Assembly: GCA_017882905.1 (NCBI GenBank)
Contig: JADGOO010000088.1
Span: 1-45,201, forward strand
Origin: Acidimicrobiia bacterium
GTDB taxonomy: Bacteria > Actinomycetota > Acidimicrobiia > IMCC26256 > PALSA-610
DNA length: 45,201 nucleotides
Direction of reading: 5' to 3'
In this document: one piece after another, positions 1 through 8,593 of the stretch
Position numbering within the stretch: position 1 is the first letter of the stretch
Layout: the number at the start of each line of letters is the position of its first letter
Notes under the pieces: model-generated
Told to the model about the DNA's origin: nothing
Seen by the model: the letters and a program-made list of their open reading frames with translations, nothing else
Databases searched by the model: none
Program-made: the position numbers and the translations under genes

Positions 1-533
1 AAGAAGATCTCGGTGGACGCGCACCACAACATGACCATCCGGTCGACGTTGTGCTCGTCGCGGAACCGGCCGATGTCTTCCCGAATGCCCTCGAGCATGG
101 CGCGCTTGTTCGCGCCGACCTTGATGTTCGGACCGTCGAGCCGCTTCACGTAGTTGTGGTCGAACGCGGCGGTCATCGGACGAACCGCACGCAGCACGTC
201 GGCGATCGGCTCGAGGTGGCGGCCGCTCTCGAGCACGCCGGCCCGCACGGCGGCCGTGTAGGCGTCGTCGGGGAAGGGATCCCACGCGCCGAAGACGAGG
301 TCGTCGATGCTCGCGAGCGGCACGACGTCCTTGATCAGCGGCGCGCGGTTCTCCGTGCGCCGACCCAGGCGCATCGTGCCCATCTGGGTGAGCGACCCGA
401 CCGGCGCGGCCATGCCCCGCCGGGCGAGCTCGACGCCGGCGATGAGGGTGCTCGCCACCGCGCCGAGCCCGACGGTGAGCACGCCGAGCCGCCCTTCAGG
501 GGGCGCGATCGTGGGTTGACTGGGTGTGGCCAT
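1..533 (-). CDS. ino1: myo-inositol-1-phosphate synthase, N-terminal part (runs off window)
   Basis: Makes 1L-myo-inositol 1-phosphate from glucose 6-phosphate with NAD, the entry to phosphatidylinositol and mycothiol-type compounds. The 177 visible codons start at ATG 533, preceded by AAAGG about 10 nt upstream. Near the N terminus is the NAD-binding stretch GVLTVGLGAVASTLIAGVE, followed by GSLTQMGTMRLG, NRAPLIKDVVPL and DLVFGAWDPFPDDAY, all characteristic of the family; VKRLDGPN and the segment ending MLWCASTEIF lie near the edge. The C-terminal half is missing only because the window ends. In Mycobacterium ino1 also lies just before the DUF5318 and rpsF-dnaB genes, and the same order here supports the assignment. 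It is divergent from the DUF5318 gene. Confidence 0.93.
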   Translation of the reverse strand, partial: MATPSQPTIAPPEGRLGVLTVGLGAVASTLIAGVELARRGMAAPVGSLTQMGTMRLGRRTENRAPLIKDVVPLASIDDLVFGAWDPFPDDAYTAAVRAGVLESGRHLEPIADVLRAVRPMTAAFDHNYVKRLDGPNIKVGANKRAMLEGIREDIGRFRDEHNVDRMVMLWCASTEIF

Positions 534-639
534 GGCCAGGTGCCTTTCGTACGCGACGTGGCGAACGGTACCGGTTCTCCCTCGCTGCGCAGCGCTCGCC
601 GAGGAACGCCCTTCGGTGCCGGCGCGCCGTTCCGGCCCG

Positions 640-645
640 TACACT
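640..645 (+). promoter_or_regulatory. -10 element of a probably leaderless promoter
   Basis: TACACT (TAnnnT type) ends 9 nt before the ATG at 655, so transcription would start at or within a few bases of the start codon. No ribosome binding site precedes this ATG. No convincing -35 hexamer is visible. Confidence 0.4.
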
Positions 646-654
646 TTCCGACCG

Positions 655-1017
655 ATGCGGCGCGAGATCGACTACGCGCTCGCCCGACGAGCCGTGCTGC
701 GCGACTTTCGCCGCGGCGCTCTCGACCGGCTCGACGTGTGCGATGCCCACCCCGAGCTGGTGCGCGCCGCCCGGAACCTCGGCGTCGAGACCGACGACGA
801 ATGCCCCATCTGCGGCGCCGGCTGCCTGCGCCAGGTGTCGTACGTGTACGGCGACAAGCTCAAGGCCCCGGGTGGTCGGGCCGTGGCCGACAGCGCCGAG
901 CTGCGCAAGCTCGACCGCGCCCACGACGAGCTCAAGTGCTACGTCGTGGAGGTCTGCATCGACTGCAGCTGGAACTACCTGCTGCGCTCGTACCTCCTGG
1001 GCCGCCGCGCGGTGTAA
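655..1017 (+). CDS. DUF5318 family protein (zinc-ribbon-like, actinobacterial)
   Basis: A 120-aa protein of unknown role found next to ino1 and rpsF in many actinobacteria (Rv0049 is the Mycobacterium relative I recall). It begins MRREIDYALARRAVLRDF, then has the pairs CPICGAGC (about residues 44-49) and VCIDCSWNYL (about 101-105), giving a CxxC...CxxC arrangement that may bind zinc. The C-terminal SWNYLLRSYLLG is typical of the family. ATG 655 was chosen because the family starts here and a -10 box sits 9 nt upstream; in-frame starts further upstream (526) add unrelated sequence. Family membership is recognised by pattern; function is unknown. Confidence 0.82.
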   Translation: MRREIDYALARRAVLRDFRRGALDRLDVCDAHPELVRAARNLGVETDDECPICGAGCLRQVSYVYGDKLKAPGGRAVADSAELRKLDRAHDELKCYVVEVCIDCSWNYLLRSYLLGRRAV

Positions 1018-1117
1018 CTGGCGCCTGCTTCGCCCAGCGCGGCGAGTGGCTTGCCACCCGTGTCGCTCCTTCGTCGCTCCCGGGCTGGCTGCGCCACCGC
1101 TGTGGCCCAATTCCCCT

Positions 1118-1146
1118 CCGGGGCGCGAGCGCAGCGAGCGGGGTGG
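1118..1146 (+). repeat. dispersed GC-rich repeat, copy 1
   Basis: This 29-base stretch matches 8553-8582 in inverted orientation, differing by a single extra G. It lies between the converging 3' ends of the DUF5318 gene and the 59-aa zinc-ribbon gene; copy 2 also lies between converging genes. The core GCGAGCGCAGCGAGC is nearly palindromic. It may act as a two-way terminator or be a small mobile repeat. Confidence 0.6.
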
Positions 1147-1182
1147 AGAACGCCCCGGACTCCGAGATTGCGGTGCGACCGA

Positions 1183-1362
1183 CTACCGAGGGCGGCAGGG
1201 GTATTGGGTGACGCACGAGACGCACCACCACTCGGGCACCTCGACCACGTCGACCCGATCAGGCCGGTCGTCGTCGCCGGGGTGCAGGTAGACCCGTTGC
1301 ACCTCGACCAGCTCGGCGTCGGAGTGGCCGCAGTTCTCGCACTCGGTGACTGGTGCCGCCAT
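1183..1362 (-). CDS. small zinc-ribbon protein, 59 aa
   Basis: Hypothetical protein of 59 aa with two CxxC pairs, CENC (residues 8-11) and CVSC (47-50), separated by an acidic, beta-prone middle part (QRVYLHPGDDDRPDRVDVVEVPEWW, residues 22-46, quoted only to show its composition is split here). The spacing suggests one zinc site. ATG 1362 has no ribosome site, but TACAGT lies 11 nt upstream on its strand, so a very short leader is likely. It is divergent from panB, with promoters sharing 1363-1455. I do not recognise a named family; a nucleic-acid or protein-binding role is only a guess. Confidence 0.6.
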   Translation of the reverse strand: MAAPVTECENCGHSDAELVEVQRVYLHPGDDDRPDRVDVVEVPEWWCVSCVTQYPCRPR

Positions 1363-1455
1363 GGTGCGCGCGGACTGTACCGGCCACCCGCGCCATGGGT
1401 ACATTGAACATGCCGCCGGGAGCCGCTCGAGCCCTGGACGGAGGAGGCAACAGCC

Positions 1456-2388
<933 letters not shown>

Positions 2389-2484
2389 CGCCGGGTCGTG
2401 GCCGTGTCCCAGGCGCCGTGTACCGTCGCCAGCGATAGGACCGGCGAAGGTCGGCCATGGCACTGCTGCTAACCTCCCTCGGCC

Positions 2485-2572
2485 CCACCGGCCGGTGGTG
2501 GCGCACAACACACGAACCCTGCCCCTGCGTCCGCTCGGCGGCCGCGCGGGGCCCGCAACCTCGACGTTGCGG
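2485..2572 (+). promoter_or_regulatory. structured leader of the rpsF operon (possible S6:S18 site)
   Basis: Between panB and rpsF two hairpins can be drawn: CCACC/GGTGG around 2485-2498 and a perfect 7-bp stem CCGCAAC/GTTGCGG with a 6-base loop at 2553-2572, just before the GAAGGAG ribosome site. The S6:S18 complex is known to repress rpsF operons by binding a CCG-containing leader structure; whether this one is such a site is inference. TAACCT at 2470-2475 is a possible -10 box. Confidence 0.3.
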
Positions 2573-2590
2573 TCCGAAGGAGCGTGGCCC

Positions 2591-2926
2591 ATGCGGGCCT
2601 ACGAAGTCATGGTCATCCTCGACGCCGACCTGGACGAGGACGCGATCCGAGCCGCAGTGCAGCGCTGGCTGGAGATCATCGAGAGCAACGGCGGTCAGCG
2701 TGGTCACGTCGACCACTGGGGCAAGCGCCGCCTGGCCTACGAGATCCGCAAGCGCACCGAGGGCTACTACGTCGTGGTGCAGGCCAAGTCGGAACCTGCG
2801 GCGATGGCCGAGCTCGGTCGGGTCCTGTCCCTGGCAGATGAAGTGATCCGCCACAAGGTGCTGCGCATCCCGGAGCAGGTCTACGGACCGCCGAAGGCCA
2901 GCGTCGCACCGGCGTCGGTGGAATAG
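2591..2926 (+). CDS. rpsF: 30S ribosomal protein bS6
   Basis: Small-subunit ribosomal protein that pairs with bS18 on the platform of the 30S particle. The 111-aa protein begins MRAYEVMVILDADLDE and carries the typical WGKRRLAYEIRKRTEGYYVV (residues about 44-63) and the helix ending LADEVIRHKVLRI. ATG 2591 is preceded by GAAGGAG at the right distance; upstream in-frame codons are not S6-like. It is the first gene of rpsF-ssb-rpsR-rplI, the usual bacterial order. Confidence 0.97.
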   Translation: MRAYEVMVILDADLDEDAIRAAVQRWLEIIESNGGQRGHVDHWGKRRLAYEIRKRTEGYYVVVQAKSEPAAMAELGRVLSLADEVIRHKVLRIPEQVYGPPKASVAPASVE

Positions 2927-2962
2927 GCGCCCCGGATCGACCGGAGCGCGAAAGGACAGACC

Positions 2963-3439
2963 ATGGCCAACGGCAACAACGTCACGATCGTCGGCAACCT
3001 CACACGCGACCCCGAGATGCGCTTCACGCCCAACGGCGCGGGCCAAGCCATCCTCGGCGTCGCGGTCAGCCGTCGCTACCAGGATCGCCAAGGTGAGTGG
3101 CAAGAGGAATCGGGCTTCTACAACGTGAAGTGCTGGGGCTCGCTCGCCGAGAACGCGCAGTCGCTCACCAAGGGCACGCGCGTCCTCGTCACCGGGCGCC
3201 TCGAGTGGCGCCAGTGGGAGAACCAGCAGGGCGAGAAGCGCACCACCATCGACATCGTCGCCGACGAGGTCGGCCCGAGCCTGCGCTGGGCGCGAGTCGA
3301 CGTGCACCGCAACGAGCGGCGCACGCCGGGCTTCGACAGCGACGGTGGCAGTGGTGGCGGTGGCGGCGCTGCCGCACCGGCACCGGCCGGTGGCGCGGGC
3401 GGCACCGGATACGACGACTTCGGCGAAGAGCCGTTCTGA
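2963..3439 (+). CDS. ssb: single-stranded DNA-binding protein
   Basis: Coats single-stranded DNA in replication, repair and recombination and recruits partners through its tail. The 158-aa protein has one OB fold (about residues 1-110): GNLTRDPEMRFTPNG, FYNVKCWGSLAENA, KGTRVLVTGRLEWRQWEN and a TTIDIVADEVGPSLRWA end. A Gly/Ala-rich linker (about 128-148) leads to the acidic tip DDFGEEPF, which fits the conserved partner-binding tail. ATG 2963 has GAAAGGA upstream. It sits 36 bp after rpsF in the ribosomal operon. Confidence 0.97.
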   Translation: MANGNNVTIVGNLTRDPEMRFTPNGAGQAILGVAVSRRYQDRQGEWQEESGFYNVKCWGSLAENAQSLTKGTRVLVTGRLEWRQWENQQGEKRTTIDIVADEVGPSLRWARVDVHRNERRTPGFDSDGGSGGGGGAAAPAPAGGAGGTGYDDFGEEPF

Positions 3440-3470
3440 TCTCGCGACAGCGACAGGAAGCGAAGGCGAC

Positions 3471-3935
3471 ATGCCCAAACCGATTCGCAGCAAGAAGGGC
3501 GCCGGCCCCGACAAGAAGCAGCACAAGAAGAAGACGTCGATCCTCACGAGCGAGAACATCAAGTGGGTCGACTACAAAGACGTCAACCTTCTGCGCCGGT
3601 TCATGTCGGAGCGAGCGAAGATCCGCGCCCGGCGCGTGAGTGGCAACGATCAACAGCAGCAGGCCGCGGTCGCGCGCGCGATCAAGGTCGCCCGCGAGAT
3701 GGCATTGCTGCCGTACAGCGTGCGCCAGGTGCAGCAGCGCTCGAAGGGCAAGGGTCGCGGCGACCGGGGTGAGCGCGATCGCGACATGGGTCCCATCGAC
3801 GCCGAGGTGACCGACACGGTCGATGCCGATGCCGAGGGCGCCGAGCTCGAGGGCTTGGAGCTGAACGGCAGCGGTGGCATCGAAGGCCTCGACGACGTCG
3901 AGACCGCCGAGGTCGGCGCGGGAGGTGACGAGTGA
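3471..3935 (+). CDS. rpsR: 30S ribosomal protein bS18, cysteine-free, with long acidic tail
   Basis: Binds bS6 on the 30S platform. The S18 core is at residues about 30-88: VDYKDVNLLRRFMSER, KIRARRVSG and REMALLPY. Two features are odd. There are no cysteines, so this is the zinc-independent type. At 154 aa it is about twice the usual length, because after residue ~90 come a basic KGKGRGDRGERDRD stretch and about 50 mostly acidic residues of low complexity. The ATG at 3471 gives a normal MPKPIRSKKG start. The stop overlaps the rplI start as TGATG, so the two are translationally coupled. Confidence 0.93.
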   Translation: MPKPIRSKKGAGPDKKQHKKKTSILTSENIKWVDYKDVNLLRRFMSERAKIRARRVSGNDQQQQAAVARAIKVAREMALLPYSVRQVQQRSKGKGRGDRGERDRDMGPIDAEVTDTVDADAEGAELEGLELNGSGGIEGLDDVETAEVGAGGDE

Positions 3936-4384
3936 TGCAGGTCGTACTGCGTGACGACGTGGAGAACCTCGGCCAGAAGGGTGACCTGGTCGACGTCAAG
4001 GACGGCTACGCCCGCAACTTCTTGGTTCCGCGCGGGCTGGCCATCTCGGCGACCCGCGGAGTGGTCCGCCAGTCCGAAGCGATGCGCCGCAACCGCGACG
4101 TGCGGGGTCGGCGCGAGCGTGAGGCCGCCCAGGCCATCGCCACGCTGCTCGATGGGCGCGTGCTCACGATCACCGCTCGGGCCGGCGAAGGCGGCAAGCT
4201 CTTCGGCTCGGTCGGCGCGGCCGATGTGGCCGAGGCGCTCGCCTCGCAGCTCGGCGCCGAGGTCGACCGCCGGTCGGTGGCACTGGCCGATCCCTGGAAG
4301 GAGATCGGCACCTACGAGGTCACGGTACGGCTCCACCCCGATGTGGTGCCGTCCATCACGGTCAACGTTGTCGGCGGCGGCTGA
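3935..4384 (+). CDS. rplI: 50S ribosomal protein bL9
   Basis: Large-subunit protein of the L1 stalk base. The 149-aa product starts MQVVLRDDVENLGQKGDLVD and contains VKDGYARNFLVPRGLA (about residues 21-36), the signature of the N-terminal RNA-binding domain. The long central helix and the C-terminal domain (GKLFGSVGAADVAEAL, then IGTYEVTVRLHPDV) follow. ATG 3935 overlaps the rpsR stop; a GTG one codon upstream (3932) is possible but the family begins MQV. A strong hairpin follows 23 bp downstream and closes the operon. Confidence 0.96.
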   Translation: MQVVLRDDVENLGQKGDLVDVKDGYARNFLVPRGLAISATRGVVRQSEAMRRNRDVRGRREREAAQAIATLLDGRVLTITARAGEGGKLFGSVGAADVAEALASQLGAEVDRRSVALADPWKEIGTYEVTVRLHPDVVPSITVNVVGGG

Positions 4385-4407
4385 GCCGCAACGACCATCG
4401 GTGAGCG

Positions 4408-4437
4408 CAACGGGCGGCCCAACAGGGCCGCCCGTTG
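4408..4437 (+). terminator. hairpin terminator after rplI
   Basis: A perfect 13-bp stem CAACGGGCGGCCC / GGGCCGCCCGTTG with the 4-base loop AACA. No T-run follows, as is common in high-GC actinobacteria, so termination may depend on the hairpin alone. It separates the ribosomal operon from dnaB. Confidence 0.75.
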
Positions 4438-4495
4438 TCGTCGCGCCCGAATTCGGTCGGCGCGTCGCTCTGTCACAGGCGCGGTGCACTGTGCT

Positions 4496-4532
4496 TGTGG
4501 ATGACTGGCCGCGACTCCACAGGTTGTACACA
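4496..4532 (+). promoter_or_regulatory. pair of DnaA-box-like sites upstream of dnaB
   Basis: TGTGGATGA at 4496-4504 is, on the other strand, TCATCCACA, one mismatch from TTATCCACA. TTGTACACA at 4524-4532 is one mismatch from TTGTCCACA, the form common in actinobacteria. A weaker CTCCACAG lies between. They stand 28 bp apart and about 80-120 bp before dnaB, so DnaA control of the helicase gene is plausible but unproven. Confidence 0.4.
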
Positions 4533-4614
4533 GGCAATCCCCTTGTCGTGCCCCTATCACCGCACAGGCCCGGCGTGCGACGGTGTCGCTTCGACGCAGG
4601 GGGCCTGAGCAAAC

Positions 4615-5991
4615 GTGGTGCACATCTTCGACGAGTCGCGCGCGGCGCGACCGAGCGGTACACCTGCGGGCCGGGTGCCCCCCAACAACCTCGAGGCCGA
4701 AGAGTCGCTGCTCGGGGCGATGATGCTGTCGCGCGACGCCATCACCGCGGCGATCGAGGCCCGGGTCGACTCCGGCGACTTCTACAAGCCGGCCCACGGC
4801 CACATCTTCCGGACCTGTCGCGACCTGCACGAACGTGGCGAGCCAGTGGATCCGGTGACCGTGGCCGAGGCACTGCGCCGCGAGGGGCTGCTCGAGCCCA
4901 TCGGTGGCCGTTCGGTGCTGCTGCGCATCCAGGCGCAGACGCCGGCGTCGGCGAACGCGGCGCACTACGCGCAGATCGTGCACGACCTCTCGCTGTTGCG
5001 CCGGCTGATCGCGGTCGGCAACGACATCGCCGAGATGGGCTACGACGGCACCGACGATGTCGACGACACGGTCGATCGCGCCGAATCGCTCGTGTTCGAG
5101 GTGGCTGAGCATCGGGTGGGGGATTCGCTCACGTCGCTGTATCCCGCGCTCGAGGCCACCATGGACCGCCTCGAACAGCTCTACGACCGTGAGAGCCAGG
5201 TCACCGGCGTGAGCACGAGCTACGCCGACCTCGACCGGATCCTGCTCGGCCTGCAGCCGTCGAACCTCGTGATCGTGGCGGCCCGCCCGGGCACCGGCAA
5301 GACGAGCTTCGCGCTCGGCGCGGCGCTGTCGGTGGCGGTCAAGGAGCGCCGGCCGGTGCTGTTCTTCTCGCTCGAGATGGACCGGCTCGATCTCGTGCGC
5401 CGTTTGCTCTCGGCCGAGGCGCTCATCGATGCCCGCAACCTGCAGACGGGCCGCCTCTCGGAGCACGAGTGGCCGAAGCTGAACCAAGCGGTCGGACGGC
5501 TCGCCGAGGCGCCCTTCTACATCGACGACGACCCGCGCTGCACCGTGATGGAGATGCGGGCCAAGTCGCGGCGCATCAAGGCCCAACACGGCGACCTCGG
5601 CCTCATCGTCGTCGACTACCTGCAGCTGATGTCGAGCCACAACCGCAAGATCGAGAACCGCCAGGTGGAGGTCTCCGAGATCTCGCGTGGCTTGAAGATC
5701 CTCGCTCGCGAGATGCAGACGCCGGTCATGGCACTGGCGCAGCTCAACCGTCAGGTCGAGTACCGCACCGACAAGCGACCGATGCTCGCAGACCTGCGTG
5801 AGTCGGGCTCCCTCGAACAAGACGCCGACGTCGTGATGTTCATCTACCGCGAAGACCAGTACAACGCGGAGACCGAGAGCAAAGGCATCGCCGAGATCAT
5901 CGTGGGCAAGCACCGTGGTGGCCCGACGGGCACGGCGCGCCTGGCCTTCGTGGAGCGCTACACGATGTTCAAGGACATGGCGACGCAGTGA
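4615..5991 (+). CDS. dnaB: replicative DNA helicase DnaB
   Basis: Ring helicase that unwinds DNA at the fork. The N-terminal domain (about 20-160) starts VPPNNLEAEESLLGAMML and helps hexamer and primase contacts. The RecA-like domain has Walker A ARPGTGKTS (223-231, K229), the FFSLEM motif (about 250), Walker B LIVVDYLQLM (330-339, D334), and MALAQLNRQVE with DLRESGSLEQDAD behind it. At 458 aa it is a plain family length, without the inteins often found in Mycobacterium dnaB. Start is GTG 4615 (GTG 4618 is equally possible). It overlaps the next gene by the GTGA at 5988-5991. Confidence 0.96.
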   Translation: MVHIFDESRAARPSGTPAGRVPPNNLEAEESLLGAMMLSRDAITAAIEARVDSGDFYKPAHGHIFRTCRDLHERGEPVDPVTVAEALRREGLLEPIGGRSVLLRIQAQTPASANAAHYAQIVHDLSLLRRLIAVGNDIAEMGYDGTDDVDDTVDRAESLVFEVAEHRVGDSLTSLYPALEATMDRLEQLYDRESQVTGVSTSYADLDRILLGLQPSNLVIVAARPGTGKTSFALGAALSVAVKERRPVLFFSLEMDRLDLVRRLLSAEALIDARNLQTGRLSEHEWPKLNQAVGRLAEAPFYIDDDPRCTVMEMRAKSRRIKAQHGDLGLIVVDYLQLMSSHNRKIENRQVEVSEISRGLKILAREMQTPVMALAQLNRQVEYRTDKRPMLADLRESGSLEQDADVVMFIYREDQYNAETESKGIAEIIVGKHRGGPTGTARLAFVERYTMFKDMATQ

Positions 5992-7190
5992 CGGCCGCCG
6001 TGCTCGCGCAGCCGGACGCCGCGATCGTGGGGATCGGCCAGACCCGCTTCGCCAAGAACATGGGTCGCGACGAGCTGGATCTGGCCTGCGAGGCGGTGCT
6101 CGCGGCCTGCGCCGACGCGGGGCTCGACGCACGCGAGATCGATGGTGTGGTCAGCTACCACGTGGAGCAGGTCGACGAGATCGATCTCGGCTCCACGCTC
6201 GGGCTCGACCGGCTCCGATTCATGGCGCGCACCCCGTCGGGCGGCGGCGGCGCGGCGAGCGTGATCGGTCTCGCGGCGGCCGCGCTGGAAGCCGGCGCCG
6301 CCGACTGCGTGGTTGCTTTCCGGGCCCGTAACCGCTCGAAGACGGCGTCGTACGGCGAGGGCATCAACCAGGGCGGGCGGCCGTGGGCGAAGGCCGGCAC
6401 GGTCCTGGCCGACTCGCGCCAGTGGCACCACCCGTTCGGTGTGGCCGCACCCGCGCAGGAGATGGCACTGATCGCGCGGCGCCACATGGCGGTGTTCGGC
6501 ACGCTCGCCGAGCACTTCGGTGCGCAGGCCGTCGCGCAGCGCTTCCACGCGAGCCGAAACCCTGCGGCGCTGATGCGCACCGAGGTCACGATCGAGGACT
6601 GGGCTGCGTCGCGACCGATCGCTGACCCGATCCGGTTGTTCGACTGCTCCCTCGAACACGATGCCGGCGTCGCGATCGTGCTGACGCGTCGCGACCGCGC
6701 GCGCGACCTGGCCCGCCGGCCGGTGCGCGTGCTCGCGCACGGCCAGTGCGACGGCCCGATCCATGTCGACCTGCCGACGTTCTTCGCCGAGACCGCGCTG
6801 TTCGGCGAGCGGGTGGCGGGCGCGCGCCTGCTCGCGCCCGACCTGTGGGGCGCCGCCGGCGTGCAGGCCGACGACGTGGATGTGGCGATGGTCTTCGACC
6901 ACTTCACGATGGCGGTGCCACTGTCACTCGAGCAGTACGGCTTCTGCGACCTGGGTGAGGGCGGACCATTCGTGGCGTCCGGCGCGACACGCTGGCCCGA
7001 CGGGTCGCTACCCGTGAACACCCACGGCGGATCGAACGGCGAAGCCTTCTTGCACGGTTTGAACCACCTGCCCGAAGCCGTCCGCCAGCTGCGCGGCGAG
7101 TCGACCAGCCAGGTCGCCGACGCGCAGGTTGCGTTTGTGTGCGGATCGATCACCGACCCAGCCGGCGCTGTCGTGCTGGGCCGCGACTGA
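5988..7190 (+). CDS. thiolase-fold lipid-transfer-type protein (Ltp2-like)
   Basis: A 400-aa thiolase-fold protein of the nonspecific lipid-transfer/SCP-x group. It starts PDAAIVGIGQTRFAKNMGR and has the late VNTHGGSNGEAFLHGLNH and CGSITDPAGAVVLGRD motifs. Where true thiolases carry the nucleophilic cysteine, it has PSGGGGAASVIGLAAAAL (about 86-103), so ordinary acyl transfer is unlikely. Ltp2 proteins of steroid side-chain breakdown also work as retro-aldolases in complex with a DUF35 partner, and a DUF35 gene follows 20 bp downstream. Known: thiolase/DUF35 pairing. Inferred: an aldol-type or lipid CoA reaction. GTG 5988 overlaps the dnaB stop, an unusual coupling. Confidence 0.85.
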   Translation: MTAAVLAQPDAAIVGIGQTRFAKNMGRDELDLACEAVLAACADAGLDAREIDGVVSYHVEQVDEIDLGSTLGLDRLRFMARTPSGGGGAASVIGLAAAALEAGAADCVVAFRARNRSKTASYGEGINQGGRPWAKAGTVLADSRQWHHPFGVAAPAQEMALIARRHMAVFGTLAEHFGAQAVAQRFHASRNPAALMRTEVTIEDWAASRPIADPIRLFDCSLEHDAGVAIVLTRRDRARDLARRPVRVLAHGQCDGPIHVDLPTFFAETALFGERVAGARLLAPDLWGAAGVQADDVDVAMVFDHFTMAVPLSLEQYGFCDLGEGGPFVASGATRWPDGSLPVNTHGGSNGEAFLHGLNHLPEAVRQLRGESTSQVADAQVAFVCGSITDPAGAVVLGRD

Positions 7191-7210
7191 GCAAGGGACC
7201 GACGAAAGGG

Positions 7211-7633
7211 ATGGATCCCGTGACCACTGCCGAGCACCCCCGTCCGGCACTCACTGGCGCTGCCGCGCCCTTCTGGGAGCATGTGCGCAGTGGCGTGCTG
7301 CATATCCAGGCCTGCGGCCAGTGCGGTGCGATGCGCCATCCTCCGCGGCCGCGCTGTGCGCGTTGCCACTCCGACGATCGTCGCTGGTTGCCGGTGTCGG
7401 GCCGGGGCGAGGTGTGGTCGTACACGGTGTGCCACCCGCCGGTGCTGTCGGCGTACGCCGAGCGAGTGCCCTACAACGCGGTCGTGGTGCGACTCGTCGA
7501 GGGGCCGTTCCTCGTGAGCAACCTCGTCGATGTGCCGCTCGACGAGATCGAGGTGGGCATGCCGGTGGAGCTGGCGGTCGAGCCCATCGACGCCGACGTG
7601 TCGCTCCCGCGGTTCCGCCGCGTCGCGCGCTGA
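7211..7633 (+). CDS. DUF35 OB-fold / zinc-ribbon acyl-CoA partner protein
   Basis: A 140-aa protein with a rubredoxin-like zinc ribbon, CGQCG (about 35-39) and CARCH (49-53), followed by an OB fold starting GRGEVWSYTV. Members of this family (DUF35) form complexes with thiolase-like enzymes and hold the acyl-CoA substrate. Its position directly after a cysteine-less thiolase matches that arrangement. ATG 7211 has GAAAGGG upstream at good spacing; longer in-frame versions from 7139 would overlap the previous gene. The pair probably makes one enzyme. Confidence 0.88.
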   Translation: MDPVTTAEHPRPALTGAAAPFWEHVRSGVLHIQACGQCGAMRHPPRPRCARCHSDDRRWLPVSGRGEVWSYTVCHPPVLSAYAERVPYNAVVVRLVEGPFLVSNLVDVPLDEIEVGMPVELAVEPIDADVSLPRFRRVAR

Positions 7634-7653
7634 CGGGGCGAGACTCGGCGGCG

Positions 7654-8502
7654 ATGCTCGCCGCCACGCTCCTTGCGCTCGCCGCGGCGGTGTTGCACGC
7701 AAGCTGGAACCTCGCGATCAAGACGAGTGGCGATCGAGCGGCGTTCGCGTGGGGCCAGTTCGTGTTCGGCGGCGTGCTGTTCAGCCCATTGCTGGTCTGG
7801 AGCGGTCTGCCCCATGGTGGTGCGTGGCCGTTCCTGGCCGCGTCTGCGGTCCTGCACCTCGGTTACGTCGAAGCGCTCGTGCTCGCGTACCACCACGGTG
7901 ACTTCTCGTTCGCGTACCCGTTGGCGCGTGGCGCGGGCGCCGTCACCGCCGCCGTGCTCGGTGTGCTCGCGCTCGGCGACACGCTGCCGGTGTTGGCGTG
8001 GTGCGCGATCGCGGTGGTCGCCGCGGGACTCGTCTCGCTCGTGCGCCCCTCTACATCGCGCGCGTCGTTGGGCTTTGCGCTCGTGACGGGCGCGGTGATC
8101 GGCAGCTACACGGTGATCGACACGGCGGGTGCGCGCCACGCGGGCGCGGCGGTAGCGCAACGTCTCGCCTACGGCATCGTGCTCACGGTGCTTGCGGGCG
8201 TCGTCCTCACGGTCGCCGGCCTGGCGCGCGGCCGCGGCGCCGAGGTGCGAGCGGCACTGCGCGCGCAGTGGCCCCGGATGGCCGTGTCGGGCGCCGCAGT
8301 CACCGCGGCCTACTCACTCGTGCTCGTGGCCGTGAGCATCCGCGGCGTGAGCGTGGGGTACGTGGCCACCCTGCGCGAGTCGTCGGTGGTGTTGGGTGCC
8401 CTGGCCGGCTGGCTCTTCTTGCACGAGCGCCTCGGACGCCCCCGCCTGCTGTCGTCGCTCGTGGTGCTCGGCGGGATGATCGGGCTCATCGTCGCCCGCT
8501 AG
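7654..8502 (+). CDS. EamA/DMT-family membrane transporter
   Basis: A 282-aa integral membrane protein with about ten hydrophobic segments, starting MLAATLLALAAAVLHASWNL. The LHASWN near residue 15 and the two-fold repeat (second half from about residue 145, GFALVTGAVIGSYTVIDT) are typical of drug/metabolite permeases. The last loop has the usual LHERLGRPRLL before the final helix. Substrate cannot be told. ATG 7654 lies 21 bp after the DUF35 stop, so it may be the last gene of the dnaB-led transcript. Confidence 0.85.
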   Translation: MLAATLLALAAAVLHASWNLAIKTSGDRAAFAWGQFVFGGVLFSPLLVWSGLPHGGAWPFLAASAVLHLGYVEALVLAYHHGDFSFAYPLARGAGAVTAAVLGVLALGDTLPVLAWCAIAVVAAGLVSLVRPSTSRASLGFALVTGAVIGSYTVIDTAGARHAGAAVAQRLAYGIVLTVLAGVVLTVAGLARGRGAEVRAALRAQWPRMAVSGAAVTAAYSLVLVAVSIRGVSVGYVATLRESSVVLGALAGWLFLHERLGRPRLLSSLVVLGGMIGLIVAR

Positions 8503-8552
8503 CCCGTCTCGCAACGCTTGTGGTGGCAAGTCCGTCGGAGCGGGGCTCTCGA

Positions 8553-8582
8553 CCACCCCCGCTCGCTGCGCTCGCGCCCCGG
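8553..8582 (-). repeat. dispersed GC-rich repeat, copy 2
   Basis: Inverted copy of 1118-1146 (30 bases here, one G longer). It fills the 91-bp gap between the converging EamA and nucS genes. The flanks beyond the core are only loosely similar. Confidence 0.6.
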
Positions 8583-8593
8583 CGGGGCTCCGC

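Noticed and set aside
4615-5991. Intein in dnaB
   Set aside because: The protein is a continuous 458-aa helicase with normal spacing around the Walker motifs.
4312-6132. Minus-strand open frame of 606 codons across dnaB
   Set aside because: Arg/Ala/His-rich antisense translation of dnaB with no recognisable motif.
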